Of a stretch of 64,000 nucleotides of DNA, positions 12,401 through 24,757 are shown piece after piece. Each line of letters opens with the position of its first letter. Within the stretch, counting starts at the first letter, position 1. The notes beneath the pieces are model-generated. The model did not search any database. It saw only the letters and a list, made by a program, of their open reading frames with translations, and was not told where the DNA came from. The position numbers were made by a program, and so were the translations under genes. The stretch is taken from contig VZRR01002171.1 of the NCBI GenBank assembly GCA_013398015.1, positions 434,001 to 498,000 of the forward strand, in the 5' to 3' direction. Source of the stretch: Oreocharis arfaki (Eukaryota; Chordata; Aves; Passeriformes; Paramythiidae).

Positions 12401-15400
12401 GAAATGTGCTTTTACAAAATGGGGGTTCTACTTCACGGGGCAGGCTCTGATCCAACATGATAAAATACGTGTTGTCTACTGGATAACAGGCATTTCACAT
12501 TCAGATAAGGGTATGTTTGCGATGTGTCGCAAGCACACCAAGCAGAAATACTGGAGATACACTGATTTAAATTTTCGTAAAGATGTGAATACCAGATGTG
12601 GCTCCAAACCTGGACCTTGAAAATGGTCCTGTCAATTTGCTGGATTATATATATATTATGCTTACCATGAAACAGCTTAAATGAGAGATGGACACTACAT
12701 TTTTCAATTTCTCTAAAATCATAATGCTGTGAGAGACCTGATGAAAAACTGAAGACTGTATTGGTACCTTCACTTTATAATGCCTTATCTGGAACCATTG
12801 ATGGGGAGGAAGAAATTGTATGAGTGAAGAAAAAAAAGAATATGTAAAATCTGATGCTAGGACTTTTCTAAATTTCTTTGCAAAGTTCTAAAATGTCTTT
12901 GTCAGGATTTCTGTTGTTGCCTTGGATTACTGAGTACCTTGAAAAAGACTTTATTTATGATATTTCTAAGAAAAATGGAAGCAGAGTAATGTAAGCAATA
13001 TTACAAGAACATTCTCACGAGACTTCTCTTAAGTTTACGTGGATTCAAAGGGTTTCCTTCTCTCAGATGGTGTTTGCATTCTGTGGTGACTGGTGACCGA
13101 ACCAAATCTCAGTTCTGCATTCTGGAGCTGCTCTTCTCTGCACTTGCTTCTCTCAGTATGGTTATTTATCTTCTTGATACGGTTGTTTCTTCTTCAACTT
13201 CCGAAAGCATTTTGTTTTAAGGGTGTAAGTAATTTTACATCCTCATGTTTGTCTGAAATAACAGACGCTTGAGTGCAAAAGCAGAAGAATAAACCTGTTG
13301 TTAAAATTCTGGAAGTGCAGCACTGTCTGTTCTTCTTTCAGTGAATCCACAGGACTCCTCCTAAATTTACCCAGAGTCTGGCACAAGAAAGTTAGTATGT
13401 TATCACATTTGTGTATGCATTAAGTTCAGTGTCATAGATAATGTCTTATTTGTATTGGAGATATTACAGTGATGAGCTAAGGCGTGTGGTGACCTTCTCA
13501 GTTTCTGAAAACATTTTGGAACAGATTTTTTTCTTTCAGGAAAAGGAATGTCTGATGGTCAGAAATAACAGGGAGGGCATGCCCACCAATACTGCTGCTG
13601 AAATAAATCTACCATAATCTTTACTGAAGAAAGTACTATCTAATGATCCTGTTACTAAACTAAAACCAGCCCGAAAGATTTTATGACACTTAAATTAAAA
13701 TATGTACTGTATGCATCTATTTAAGTTAAAGCAGCATGCAATGAAATTCTTCATAAATGAGTGCCTGACAAAGACACATATTGACTGTAGAAGGTTACGC
13801 TCCTGATAGGTCATCACTGCTGCTACACAAAACATATCTTCTACCAAGAGCAGGATAAAGATGACTTTCTTGTTCATCTTGGATATTTGTACACCAAGTG
13901 GCTATTTTCTATGTTAGAAGCCAGTATTCCTGGCATGTAAGGAAAGAGAACTGAATGAAAATTTACTGTGTTTTCAAGACTTCCATTTAATCTGCCATGT
14001 GAAACTGTATGTCTTTGTGGGGGCAGAGTTCTGTTATTACCATACCTCATATTTGTCAATGGTTGGTGAAGCAGTATCAGCCTCTGAATTGGGAAAGAGA
14101 TTTTTGTCAGTTTTTGCATAAGTGGTATGTCTAGGGTTAATGTGCAAGACAGGTCAAACTCCAAGGCACTTGACCTGGGAGGTGCAGGTTTAGCAGAGAG
14201 CCATGTCCCAGACAGGGTGGAAACCCCAAGGTGCTGTGGATGTTGGGTACTGGTTGTGAGGGCTCGTCTGCTGTTGGGTCTTCAGCCCACACTGCTGTAC
14301 CAGCATGATTTGGAGCTGGCTTGGTTTGAATTTACCGAGGCAGAGATGTGACCACAGCTGAAGAACTGTGTACTCTTAAAAGTGCGAACAGGACCTTTAC
14401 CTTTTGAGCACTCTGTCTACTGTAAGCACTAACCCAATGAAACGCAGCACCTGTTGTGGGGTTCTATTATCTTCAGTGCCCCTTTGCTCTCCAGACCTTG
14501 TATATTGGTGCAAGATTCTCTGCTGTGTAGAGCCCTGGGCTAAGAGGGTCCCTTATGGGCATTTTATACCAGTGTAGCCCTTGCTTAAGAAAAGATGTAT
14601 TTTTAACAGGAAGATCGAACTGCCTGGTTTCTGTCATCGACGTCATGTTAAATGCATGTGGAGGCTAATTTCTTCCAGGTTGCTGGTGTTATTGGGGTGC
14701 CCTGAGTCTGGCTGTAGCTAAACTCTAGTAACCCAGTTCTAGCAAAGTGAGCAGTAATGCTTATTAATCTTTTTTCAGAAGTCGGTCTTCAAAAGACAGC
14801 AGTGATGCAAAAATTAAAAATAACTCAGAGACAATATCTTCTGGGGGAAAATAAAAAGAGATACATCATGAATAACCTCAATGAAATGTAAGGACCATTA
14901 TCCTGAGTCAGATTCCATCTGGAAGTGAGTCAAAATAGTTTGACAAAGTGCAGCTGCATCTCTAAGTTCAGAGATGTCCCATCAGATTTGTGGCCCAATG
15001 TATGTCCAGGCATGCCTCTCCAAGATGATACTTTGAGAATGAGGTAGTAATGCCAATTGTCTAGATATGAAATGACAATATTTGACATCACTTCTGCTAA
15101 TATTGCCTGCCAGAAAGGGACAGGGGGAATGATCTCTCTATCTGTCTAGAGCTAGAATCAAAATCCTAATATTGATCAGCCTTGTTCTCTTTGTCGTTTC
15201 TCTTAGCTGCCCTTAGAGTTGGCTTTTCTCTCATACTTCATTTCATGGATTGCAATTTGGTCCTACATGTTAAATTCAGTGTTTTACCATGACTTTATGA
15301 TCGCAAAATCCCCCTTTCTTAGCTGGAAGTACCCACCAGCACCAGGCCATGAAGTATTAAAAAAATAAAGTTAATATTACTTTTATAAGCTTTGTCTGCT

Positions 15401-18037
15401 GAAGGTCTAATTTTTTTAAAGGGGGAAAAAGTTCTTCTAAGAAAAACATGGCTCTATTTTGACCCACGTTTTGCAATTTTGTGGGATTTTTCTAATAGCC
15501 TGATTCTTGCCAATACCTGTAGAATTAAAATATGATTTTGAGCAAGCATTCATGAGGATCTCGTTTGTCAGGAGTAGTTTTCCTTCCTCAGTAAAAACAC
15601 ATGGGAAAAACACACTTATCTGGCAAGGCTCTTGGTTCAAAACTCTGTAATGTGAGCTCAGGCATTAGAGAAATTTAGAAAGAAACATGAAGCTTTCAGA
15701 GCTTGAAGTGTCAACATTTTGTTGTGATTTCATAAAACTTTTTGAATTTTCAGAAAATGTACAGAAGAAAGACTTTGTGAGGGTCTTTTATGCATACTCA
15801 TCAAAATAGACCACATATGTGTGCCATAAACAGTTGGGGTTTTGCTGTTTAACTTACAGTAAACTGGAAAAAGCCAAAAATATGAGGCAACATTTGTGTG
15901 GAGGATGAATATTCTTTTGTTAGATCAACAGATTTAGCTAGAAAAAAGCGGAATCCCTGTCTTATGTATAAAAAGAAGAATCAGCACACATTAAGTGTGT
16001 CTCAGTCTGATGTAGGAAAATTCCCTTACTTAGAGAATACATTTATTTTCTGTACATGAACATTCTCCTAAAAATTCTTTTCTGCCCCCATTGAGGTTTG
16101 TATCCCTCTCAGGAGCCAGCAGGTGAGCTGTGCTCAGGCTTCCAGAGAAGGCCTTACTGGAGCCATGTATGTGTCTTCTTGTCCTTCCCTTTTGCTTCTT
16201 GCTTCCCTTACAGTTACTGTCTTAAATTCTTCTCTGTTTTAACTGAGGGTTTCCCATATACATAAAAATCACTTTGCTGGAGTCCAGAGACATAAGGTCA
16301 TTTTCCTCTCTTCAAAATTAATCACACCAAAGGAAGCTATTAGTTAGGTTTAGTCTTCTTTTGATAAATCTTTGTTGATTTTCGTGCCATTTGCCATTTG
16401 TTTACACCTCTTTTGGGTATTCCTTCATGAAAGAGTTGTTCTAAAGCCCTGCATGCTAGTAAGATGAGATGAATAGGCTCATGTTTGAGTTAATCCCTTT
16501 CCCTTCCTGAAGTACGTAAGTAGTTTTATTGCTAATCTTCAGCCATATAGTTCCATCCTGGTTTAATCATTTGTTCAGATGCCCAGTCTATAATTTGGTA
16601 TGCCAGTTCTTTCCCACTGAAATTTTGCACAAGTCTTGTATTGCTTTCTGAGGGAAAACAGGTAACAGATGTGTTTATATTTGAGAACAGAATAGGCTTC
16701 AAATTTATACTGCCCCAAATAAAAATTTAATTTTTCTGCAGTAATACATTTTGTCTTTTTTTTAGGGGCAAAAGCCCATGAGCTCTTATTTTTAGAGGAA
16801 AAAAATCCACGCAGACAATGTTGGTCTGCTTGTAGAATGATGGGAGCTGCAGATGGCATAAATACATACTGTTTGTCAAGCTAAGAGCTTGTTTCAATGT
16901 AAACCTCTGCTTAGCAGGCTGCATTTTGCAGATGATATTTAAAGTATCTGCATTTTGAGGCTGGAAATAGGCACTTAGACTATGAGCTCTGTAAAACCAG
17001 TCAAATCTTACATCTCTTACCCGGGACTGGTTGCATAATATTTGCAGGACTGGTCCCTCAGCTTGCAAAAGTAAATGCTTTGAGCTCTATCTTCATTAGC
17101 ACAAAATTTACCTGGCAATAAAAGGTATCTTTGTATCATGTATAGTCACAATAATGCTTATTTAAATATTATCCAATTCCCTCAGCACTTTTATTATTTA
17201 CCAATAGAAAAAATGGAACCATTACTTTCCTTCTGATTTTTTAAAAATGACAATAGTGCAGTTAAATTACTGAATTAATTTATATTTAATTGTACTTTTG
17301 GTTTTAATGTGCTATTGGAGGACATTTCTTTCTGTGACTGTTAGTTTTCCATGCAACATAAGAAAATCTAAAGCTATATTAAGGAAATATATTACATGGG
17401 CAAGACAAAGTCTCATTAGTGTTATTTATGGCACGCTGAAACCTCATTAGGAGAAGGTATGCTGGATTCAAAAATGCATTACTGAGAATGTTTTTTTTTG
17501 GGGGGGTAACGACAGAAATTGCTTTTATTGTGTTCCTTTATCATGGACAGAGTGGTTAGTGGACATGTCGGCTTCCTAAAACATAAAATAAATTAAGATA
17601 GAAGCAAAAGAGTAATTAATCTAAGTAGTAAGTATAACCTCATTATAGATTGGGAATAGCTTGCACATGGTCACAAGGAGTTTCTGTTTACTGTTCACCT
17701 TAGTTTCAACTAACCATTAATTTTTAACTTCCTTCACTGAAGGTAAAAAGTGATATTTTTCAGCATAGTAGTTTGCATTTTAAGCCGTAATAATGTGCTT
17801 TTAGTGCACTTCAAACCAGGGATGAGTGAAACTCGAGGTGCAGAGTCACAAATAGCCCTATTTAGGTAGTAGCATTTGCTCTAATGAGAGCCATATATCC
17901 AGTCCTGCGTAAATATTGTTTGGTAGGCGTACAAGGAAACCATTATTTGCAAGTAAATGAGAACAAAAGGAGAGTCCCTGAATTGTCAATCTCGGGAGAA
18001 AGTCATTCTGTGTGGGCAGTATCCTTCCCCAGGCTGG
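6421..18037. other. Unique non-coding stretch, no gene seen
   Basis: I see no gene. The longest open frames are 142 codons (12192-12620, plus) and 133 codons (7906-8307, plus). Neither has a recognisable domain, and both begin at an arbitrary ATG in AT-rich DNA. A small CpG-containing patch with three AGCG-type words lies at 6434-6480, in DNA that otherwise has few CpGs. The block 17220-17480 is AT-rich, contains TAATTTA/TTAAAT words and no repeat signature, and has the look of conserved non-coding sequence, but that cannot be shown without an alignment. No transposon is recognised. Confidence 0.6.
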
Positions 18038-18362
18038 CGCTGCTGCTGTTCCGTCCCGGGGGCTCGAGCAGCCCCGAAATAAAATCCCCCCGTTCCTGCT
18101 GCCCTGCAGCCAGTCCCCTGCCGCTGGCACAGACCAGATGCCAGCAGTTAGTTCCCCTCCTCATCTGCTCCCTCCCGCTGCTGGTCCCTGTCACCGCTGC
18201 TGCACAGCTGACAAAGTTCCTTACGCTGGCGCTTCACCGGGCGCCCCTGACAGCGGCCGTCCGTGCTGGCCTCGGGCACTGCTGTGACTGCTCTCGCCGG
18301 ACCCGCTCACCCGCAGCTGCCCTGGGGCTGGGGCACTCCGGCACCCTGTGCTCAGCCCGGTG
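18038..18362. promoter_or_regulatory. CpG-island-like GC-rich segment
   Basis: By hand count this segment of about 325 bp holds 23 CpG dinucleotides and is roughly two-thirds G+C. The observed/expected CpG ratio is near 0.7, while the flanks are AT-rich and nearly CpG-free. It is the only such segment in the window. In vertebrates this composition usually marks an unmethylated promoter or a first exon. Open frames of 160 codons (17884-18366, plus) and shorter ones on both strands cross it. They are expected, because GC-rich DNA has few stop codons, and none resembles a known protein. A good splice-donor-like word, GTGAGC, lies on the minus strand at 18310-18305, which would suit a minus-strand transcript starting just to the right. 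No TATA box was identified. It could instead be an old GC-rich repeat or simply an isolated high-GC patch. Confidence 0.4.
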
Positions 18363-20129
18363 CTAAAATGGGAGTACCTGCAGGGCTCTTCAGTAATAAA
18401 GCATCTATTCTTCTACTCGTAGTTCTTGGTACAGCCATTCCACTTGTGCAGTGTCTCTGCTAGCATCCATAGCATTTATGAATGTGCTTTATGGGGTTTA
18501 TGATAGGAGCTGGGAACGGACTGTTGCTTACCACCGAGGCTGGATCAGTTCAGTGAATCCCAGAAACAGCACACCTGCTCTCTTTGTAGGGTTTTCTTCC
18601 CCAGTAAGCCACCTGAGGTTTTTTGGAGTCCCTTAGATGCTGAGGGATAACTTTATTATAGAGTCACATAATTATTATAATCCTAGTTATTTATCAGTTG
18701 ATGAATGGATAATTCCAGGGATTTTCTGTGGGCCAAATACTTACTTTCAAAAGATTTATAAAAATCTACTAGTTGAACTGGATGCTCTCTATCCCTTTTT
18801 CTCATCCTTTCTCCACCCAGTCACTGTAGTTGTGCCTTTTTATCTTCTCTTTATAGTTGCAGTGGACATAGTATCATCTAACTTCAGGACCTACAGACTA
18901 CATCTGAAATGATGACCCTATTGAATTACTCCCTGCAGTGATTGGAAGTCATAAGTAATCTCTTCTAAAAAGTGTTCTATTTAAACAGACAGGGCAGATT
19001 GGGAGGGGCTGGCAGGAAAGCATGCAGGCAAAACAAATAAATTGATGATTTTTAGAAAGTAGATCAAAACGACCTTCATTTTGTGTTAGTTTTCTTCTTT
19101 TATCTGTTTTCTTTTCAGAAGTTTTGAGGGGAAGATGGGGAAGGGAGGGTATCTTGCTATGAGGATAGAGAGGCTAGAAGGGACACAGAAAGAAGTAAAA
19201 GAAATGGTAAAGAGAATGGGACTTCAGGGAATGGTTCAGCAGGTTAGTGGTCAATAGCAGAGGATATGTGCAGTAAGGCCATAAGAAGTGTCTGGTTATG
19301 TCTGATACTGTCATTGTGCCAAGGGCCCAGGTACAGCTGATGTGCTCTTCCTGGAGCAGCATCGAAGTGCTGCCCATCACAATGAGGCCACTTCGGTGCC
19401 AGTATGCACATATGTGTGTGCTCTCAGCTCACTCTGGGTTCTTCCTGTAAGTCTGCTGCCTTTGCAGGAAAAGGTACAAAAAAAGAGAACAAAAGGAACT
19501 GGCCTAGAAGGTAAGGACAAGTTGAATTCACTCAGACAAAACAAAACAGAGTATTTCAAATAAAGAAAGAAATGAGAGGAGTAGATAAAAGTGAGGAATT
19601 GATGAGTATCCTCTTGGCTTTTTTTCAGAAGTGTCTATCTGCTCAGATTTCACATAGATGAAGGAGAACAAGGCAGATGATGTTGTACTGCTGCCTTAGG
19701 GAGATTAAAGTCATGGGTCTGAGGGTTACTGGAACACATGGAATAAACAGTCTAAACAATCTGAGTCTTTTTTCTTCCATCTGAAATGCAGCTATCTTGT
19801 GCTATGTGAAGAGGAAGCTATGACCAGGTTTACTCCTCCTTCTCCCTCCGCCCTCTGCATGCATTCTCCATGTTTCACTGGTGATGAAAAATAACTTAAT
19901 CTTTTCACCTTTGCCAGCCTGCTTTCCTGGCTTACCATGTAGATTGACCAGTGCTGCATCTTCTGTGACAAAACAAAATGAAGAAGCCTTGCTAAAGACA
20001 CTGCTACCCCACATTTTAGATGTGCTTACATTCAGTCTTGTTCTGGTGGATCCCCAGCACTCCTGAAGCCACACAGGGTGATAAACATCTCCAGAAGATG
20101 CACAAAGACCTTCGAAAGAGTTTATATTA
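18363..20129. other. Non-coding stretch, no gene seen
   Basis: The sequence returns to AT-rich composition immediately after the CpG-rich segment. Open frames do not exceed about 91 codons (18637-18912, plus), and none is recognisable. If the preceding segment is a promoter firing rightwards, this stretch would hold the first exon or intron of a transcript, but I see no convincing conserved coding sequence. A purine-rich patch lies at about 19125-19220. Confidence 0.55.
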
Positions 20130-20190
20130 CATATATAAGCATATATAAAGAAGCATATATATGTATATATATATATGTTTTTATATATGT
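20130..20190. repeat. Imperfect AT/TA microsatellite
   Basis: About 60 bp made mainly of ATAT/TATA dinucleotides, interrupted by AAGC, AAAG and GTTTT. It is a decayed simple repeat and is probably polymorphic in length. No neighbouring transposon tail explains it. Confidence 0.85.
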
Positions 20191-23100
20191 AAGCAATATT
20201 GCTTTATAACAAATCCAGGCACAGTCCTGAAAAAGGTTTCAGCATAAGGGGTTCCTATCCATAGAACCTTCATAGAACAAAGCTGTGTGCGAGGCAGAAG
20301 ATATGAGCCACTCCTGATGCCTAAAGCAGAAGACAGTTTGTTTTAGTGACATCCACTTGTAAGGTGAAAGAGGAGACCTGATGGCTGTGGAGGAAGACAG
20401 GGTGGCAGGCACCTCAGGGTTACCTCTAGCTGTAAGCAGCATATCCAATTCAGGCAAATTAAATTTGAGTCTCACTAAAATCCATGTGCGTCTTACCATT
20501 TTGACTTCAGAATTTTTGTCCTTTATCATTTGGGATGATCATGGTAACTTTCTTTACGTGGGGATTGTTAGTCTGTCCTTCTATCATTGAAATTGTTATT
20601 TTAAAACTTGTCTTTTGTAGTATTTCTTAGCAGCACTACATTTAAGGTTAGGGCGTGCTGAAGTTAGAAGACTCCAGACACATTCATGTTGAGCCAAGTA
20701 AAACTTTACGTGATTAAGATGAATACTTCTGTTATGACCACTTGTTTTTACTTGTCTTACTGTGAAAGGGGAGGCAAAGAAACCACAAAGGCCAGTAAGA
20801 GTTCTTGCACTGTTAGCTGCATTTCCCAATATCCCTGTGGAAGAAAAAGAGACAACTCAGGATTCCTTTTGCATTTGTTTTTTTGAGCATTTGCATCCTC
20901 AAATAAGTGAAAAAGGAGTAATTTTCAATTGCGGCCAAATTCCTGACAGACCGTGACACTTCCACAATAGTCATCACATTGAGGGCTGGTGTCACATGGA
21001 GATGTACTGGCAGTACTTGCATGGAGGCCTACTTCAGAAAAAAAAGCAGGCAAATTGCATTCCAGTTCCTCTCTAAAGAGGACATGAGAGGAAAATGACA
21101 AAGAATTTGATTTTTTGTTCTCTTTCCTTTTCACAAAGTGAGGGTGTCTCCTACAGCCGTACACAAAGGCTGCGGGAACTTGCACCTGTCACTAGGAAAC
21201 CTGCCTCAAGATTTAATGCAATGTACAACTTGAAAGTTTTCTACCATTTTCCCTTTGTCTGTTCTGTGTGTTGTTAGTGTTACTAATCTTCTATTATCAA
21301 GAATAGAGCAGGCTATTTGTTGCTCAAGTGTCCGTGATGGTGTGTGAGAAATTAATCTGAAGACACTTGGAACTTTTCCACCACATCAGCATTGATCGGG
21401 TGGAGAAACTGAAGATTATTAGTTTGCAGAAATGCCTGCTTTTTATTATAATGTCTAAATAAAAGCAGCGTAAGAAATGAGAGAGAAGAATAGAATGTCT
21501 GAAAGACAAGGTTCTGCCTTGAACATGGCACAGCAGTTGTTGCCCTTTTATAAATGGGAAATGAAAAACAGCTGCTGGTGACCTTACCGAGCTCCTCAAG
21601 TTTGCTAAGCGGGAAGCGGTTGTGTTGGAATCAAACACCTTCCATAGTTACTGATAATTTTTTTTCCTAGGAATAATTTTCAAAGAATTTAAGAGGAGTC
21701 TTAGGCTCAGCCAGAGATTTGGAGAAAAGAAGAGGTGAAAATAGCTGTACTGTGATTCCCATGAAGCTTGATGATCTCCAGAGGGATGTAGCAGAAAATG
21801 GTGAACCTACCCCAGAGAATGAAGCAGAATAGGTGGATCTGATCAAAATAAAGCTGGAATACTTGGCTAGTGATGCTAAACTGGTATTTGCCTCCAGGAA
21901 AATAAAACTCTTGCGGATTGAAGACCATTTCTTTGAAAACTCCCAGCCATTTTCCCTATGGATACCCTGGCAGTTGAAGGATGGTTGAGGAGGGGTTGTC
22001 CTCCTTTGGAAGGGTTGAGTTTGCTTGTTGCCCTTGGAAAGTCAGCCTAGTGGGCTTCCACTGAGCAGCAAGCACACCAACCTATGCTGCTCTTCACCAC
22101 AGTCAATTATTATTTACTTGTTAAGTCTGGGCAGCATGCTTCCCTCCTGTGCAAGAGGGAACAGTGACTTTATAAGAAGGGTTTAGGAGGTATGTGGGGG
22201 GTTTTTTTGGGTGGGGGGGGTGGTTTGTAATTAATGGTTTGTCATGGCATTTTCAGCTTAATTTCTCTCTTTTCAGTAGCTGTATTACCTAAAATTATAT
22301 CATGGAGGAAAAAACCCAGAAGGGTTTTTCTGTACTCTCTTCCTTTTAGCCAAGCAGATCCTTGCACTTAGGTCTTCTTATCAGGTCTTCTAATTTGAAA
22401 AAAAAATCAATCAAAAAATTAGAAATGATAGAGTTCTGGTAGTCCTTCTAGTGAAGGATTGTTCTTTTCTCATAGACACCATTCTTCTTGTAGATTAGTT
22501 TTATATGACACTCTTGATAAGAACAAGACTATTCAAGGGGATATTGTCTCTGATGGATAATTTTAAAGATGGCCATGTAGTTGTTTGTGAGATCACTTAG
22601 TGTAATTCATTTGTCTTCCAAAGGTCCCAGTATCAACACTCTGTTTAAATCCAGAAGTGGGTCTGAGTATAAAACATTTAGCTGACTGTAATGCGTTTAG
22701 AAATAATTTGGTGCTGGTTTTGAAAGGGGCGTGGTTGAGGTGGACACCTCAGGTCCCTCACTACATCTGCTGATGGCCCCTGAAAACTGTGGCTGCTGCA
22801 GGGCAGGGACTGCTCCAGAGAAGCTCCTTTTAGCACATGTTATTTAGTAATGTAATATCTTATACAAAGGCCAGTTATTCAAGCTGTAAATGGAAGAGCT
22901 GAATTGCCCCATAAATTTGAGGCTTATTGATGTGAGTTGCTTCTAATATTTCTATAGGGAAAAATTCACTTATTGATCACTTGGGCACTGTCTTACTTCT
23001 GACATTAATTTAGTTGTAGATTAGGTTGGAATGTATTACTTTCATAAAGATCCTGAATGGCTGGAGTCATGCAGTGAAACTGGAGCACAAATACCAGCAG

Positions 23101-23390
23101 ACTGCATGGCTCATGACACTGCCTGAAATAGCAAGCAGCACCAGTGAGCTGGCATGCTTTCAGTTCAGCTTCCACTGAGAAGGCTTATTACAATAACAAA
23201 CAACAGGTAGGCCTTTAACAAAATAAGTCTCTTATTTGAGCCGCTCTGGGATCATCTGCAAAAGTCTCCCTGTAGGTGCTTTAGGAGGAATAAGAAGGCT
23301 TCAGCAGAAGATTTGGGCTAGTATATGTCCCACACTGGAACAGAGTCACAAGGGATTAACAGAGCAAGTGTGTGAAACCAGCTATAATCT
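20191..23390. other. Non-coding stretch with a G-run cluster, no gene seen
   Basis: The longest frames are about 104 codons (21324-21638, minus) and 90 codons, none recognisable. A strong G-run cluster sits at 22196-22220 (see findings). The last 150 bases (23236-23390) lead into the left edge of the LTR at 23391. An open frame there continues into the LTR, so it is not evidence for a host gene. Confidence 0.55.
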
Positions 23391-24757
23391 TGGTGGGTTG
23401 ACTGGAAGCCAGGTGCCTACCAAGCTCCGCCATCACTCCCTCCTCAGCTGGACTGGGAAGAGAAAATATAACCCTCCTTCCCTCAGAGTCACAGGGAAAT
23501 GGGGTATGAGGGGGGGTTGTGGGCAGTTCATCACACTTCATCTCTGCAGCTTCTTCCTTTTCTCGCTCTTCCCCTGCTCCAGCATGGGGTCCTTCCTATG
23601 GGAAACAGTCCTCCATGATCTTCTTCAAGCGCCCACAAACTGCTTCAGTGTGGGTCCCTTCCACAGGGTACAGTCCTTCAGGAGCAGACTGCTCTGGCAT
23701 GGATCCCCCAAGGGGTAACAAGTCCTACAAGCAAACTTGGTCCAGTGTGAACTTTTCTTTACTGTTCCACAGGTCCTGCCAGGAGCCTCCTCCATTGTGG
23801 GCTTTTCACAAGATCACAGACTCTTTTCAGTGCATCTTCCTTCTCTGGCATGGTGTCCTCCACGGGCTGCAGGTGGATCCCTGCTCCACTGTGGAACTCC
23901 ATGGGCTGCAGGGGCACACCCTGCATCACCATGGTCTGGACCACGGGCTGCAGGGGAATCTCTGCTCTGGTGCCCTCTGGTGCCTCCCTGCCCTCCTTCT
24001 TCACTCACCTGGGTGTCTGCAGGGCTGTTCCTCCTGTAGGTTCTTCTGGTTGTTGTTGTGATGCCTTCAAAATCTAGAAACAAACCAACACACTTTTGAG
24101 ACAATATAACAAAGGAAGTAATATAAAAGCAGGTCTTTAATTGGAGGCCTCCAGGTACAAATATGGCAAAATGCACACATGATACAGGACTTCTAAAATT
24201 TTATAAGTTTAACAAATTAGCATATTTAACAACAGTGTCCAGTTAGAAAGCAGTTAAGTAATCCCCTCTTTTGGTTCTGCCCCATTTGAAGCCCCTTCCC
24301 CCAAGTTTCTAGCCCCATATTTATTATGTCTAGGATACATGGTAAAAGAAAATAAGACATCCTTGTCTAAAGAGGTAAAACTAAATAATATTTCAGGAAT
24401 GTAGCATAGTATGTGTTAGAAGGTTAGCTTATTGTTCTAAAATGTAGGGGAAAGGGTGTAGGAAAAGTAGTGGGAGCTACAGCATGTTTTAGAAGTCTAC
24501 AAAGCTACAAATATATGAAAAATATATAAAAAGCTTAGGCACCAGTTGCATAGCAGTTTTTTCCCCCTTCTTAACCATGTTATCCCAAAGGTGGTACCAC
24601 CATTGCTGATGGGCTTGGCTTTGGCCAGCAGCAGGTTCATCCTGGAGCCAGTTGGGATTAGCTCTGTCAGACATGGGGGAAGCTACTGGCTGCTTTTCAC
24701 AGCAGTCACACCTGTTGCCCCTCCACTACCAAAACCTTGCCACACAAACCCCATGCA
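23391..24757 (-). mobile_element. Decayed avian ERVL-type LTR interrupted by a second LTR
   Basis: The sequence aligns by eye, block by block, with the element at 49166-50248. Shared landmarks are the GGTTGAC-containing left edge, the CTCCTCAGCTGGAC block, the repeated CCATGGGCTGCAGG-like words, the CAGTTTTTTCCCCC block and the right edge ending CATGCA. Read on the minus strand it starts TG and keeps the left-to-right order of an LTR. About 190 bases found at 49226-49460 of the other copy are missing near 23470, removing what should be the R/polyadenylation part. A 491-bp insertion (24054-24544) interrupts it. Without the insertion it is about 876 bp, against 1083 bp for the intact copy. The left end is uncertain: TG at 23391 is my choice. 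The flanks (AATCT and GTGGG) do not form a target-site duplication, which fits age or loss of an edge. No gag, pol or env sequence is present. The family name is from memory of bird repeats; ERVL class is inferred from the 5-bp duplication of the other copy. Confidence 0.85.
24054..24544 (-). mobile_element. Nested solo LTR, retroviral class II-like
   Basis: This block has no counterpart in the 49 kb copy of the host LTR, and removing it restores the alignment on both sides. Read on the minus strand it begins TGGTGCC and ends CATCACAACA, the TG...CA form of retroviral LTRs. In that orientation a TATAAAA box lies at 24205-24199 and an ATTAAA polyadenylation signal at 24141-24136. That spacing gives a long U3, a short R and a U5 of roughly 60 bp, as in class II or alpharetrovirus-like elements. 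The flanking words GTTGT (24049-24053) and GTTGC (24545-24549) would be a 5-bp target duplication with one transition. Class II elements more often give 6 bp, so the class is uncertain. No internal viral genes are present, so it is a solo LTR left by recombination. Confidence 0.75.

Noticed and set aside
12192..12620. 142-codon plus-strand open frame
   Set aside because: No recognisable domain and ordinary AT-rich composition. In 64 kb of two-strand sequence several frames of this length arise by chance.
17884..18366. 160-codon plus-strand frame through the CpG-rich segment
   Set aside because: GC-rich sequence lacks stops in several frames on both strands. No start context, splice sites or domain support a protein; the segment is listed as a possible promoter instead.
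23519..24061. 180-codon plus-strand open frame, the longest in the window
   Set aside because: It lies within the decayed LTR and on the strand opposite to the LTR sense. It comes from GC-rich block repeats with few stop codons, and no domain is recognisable.
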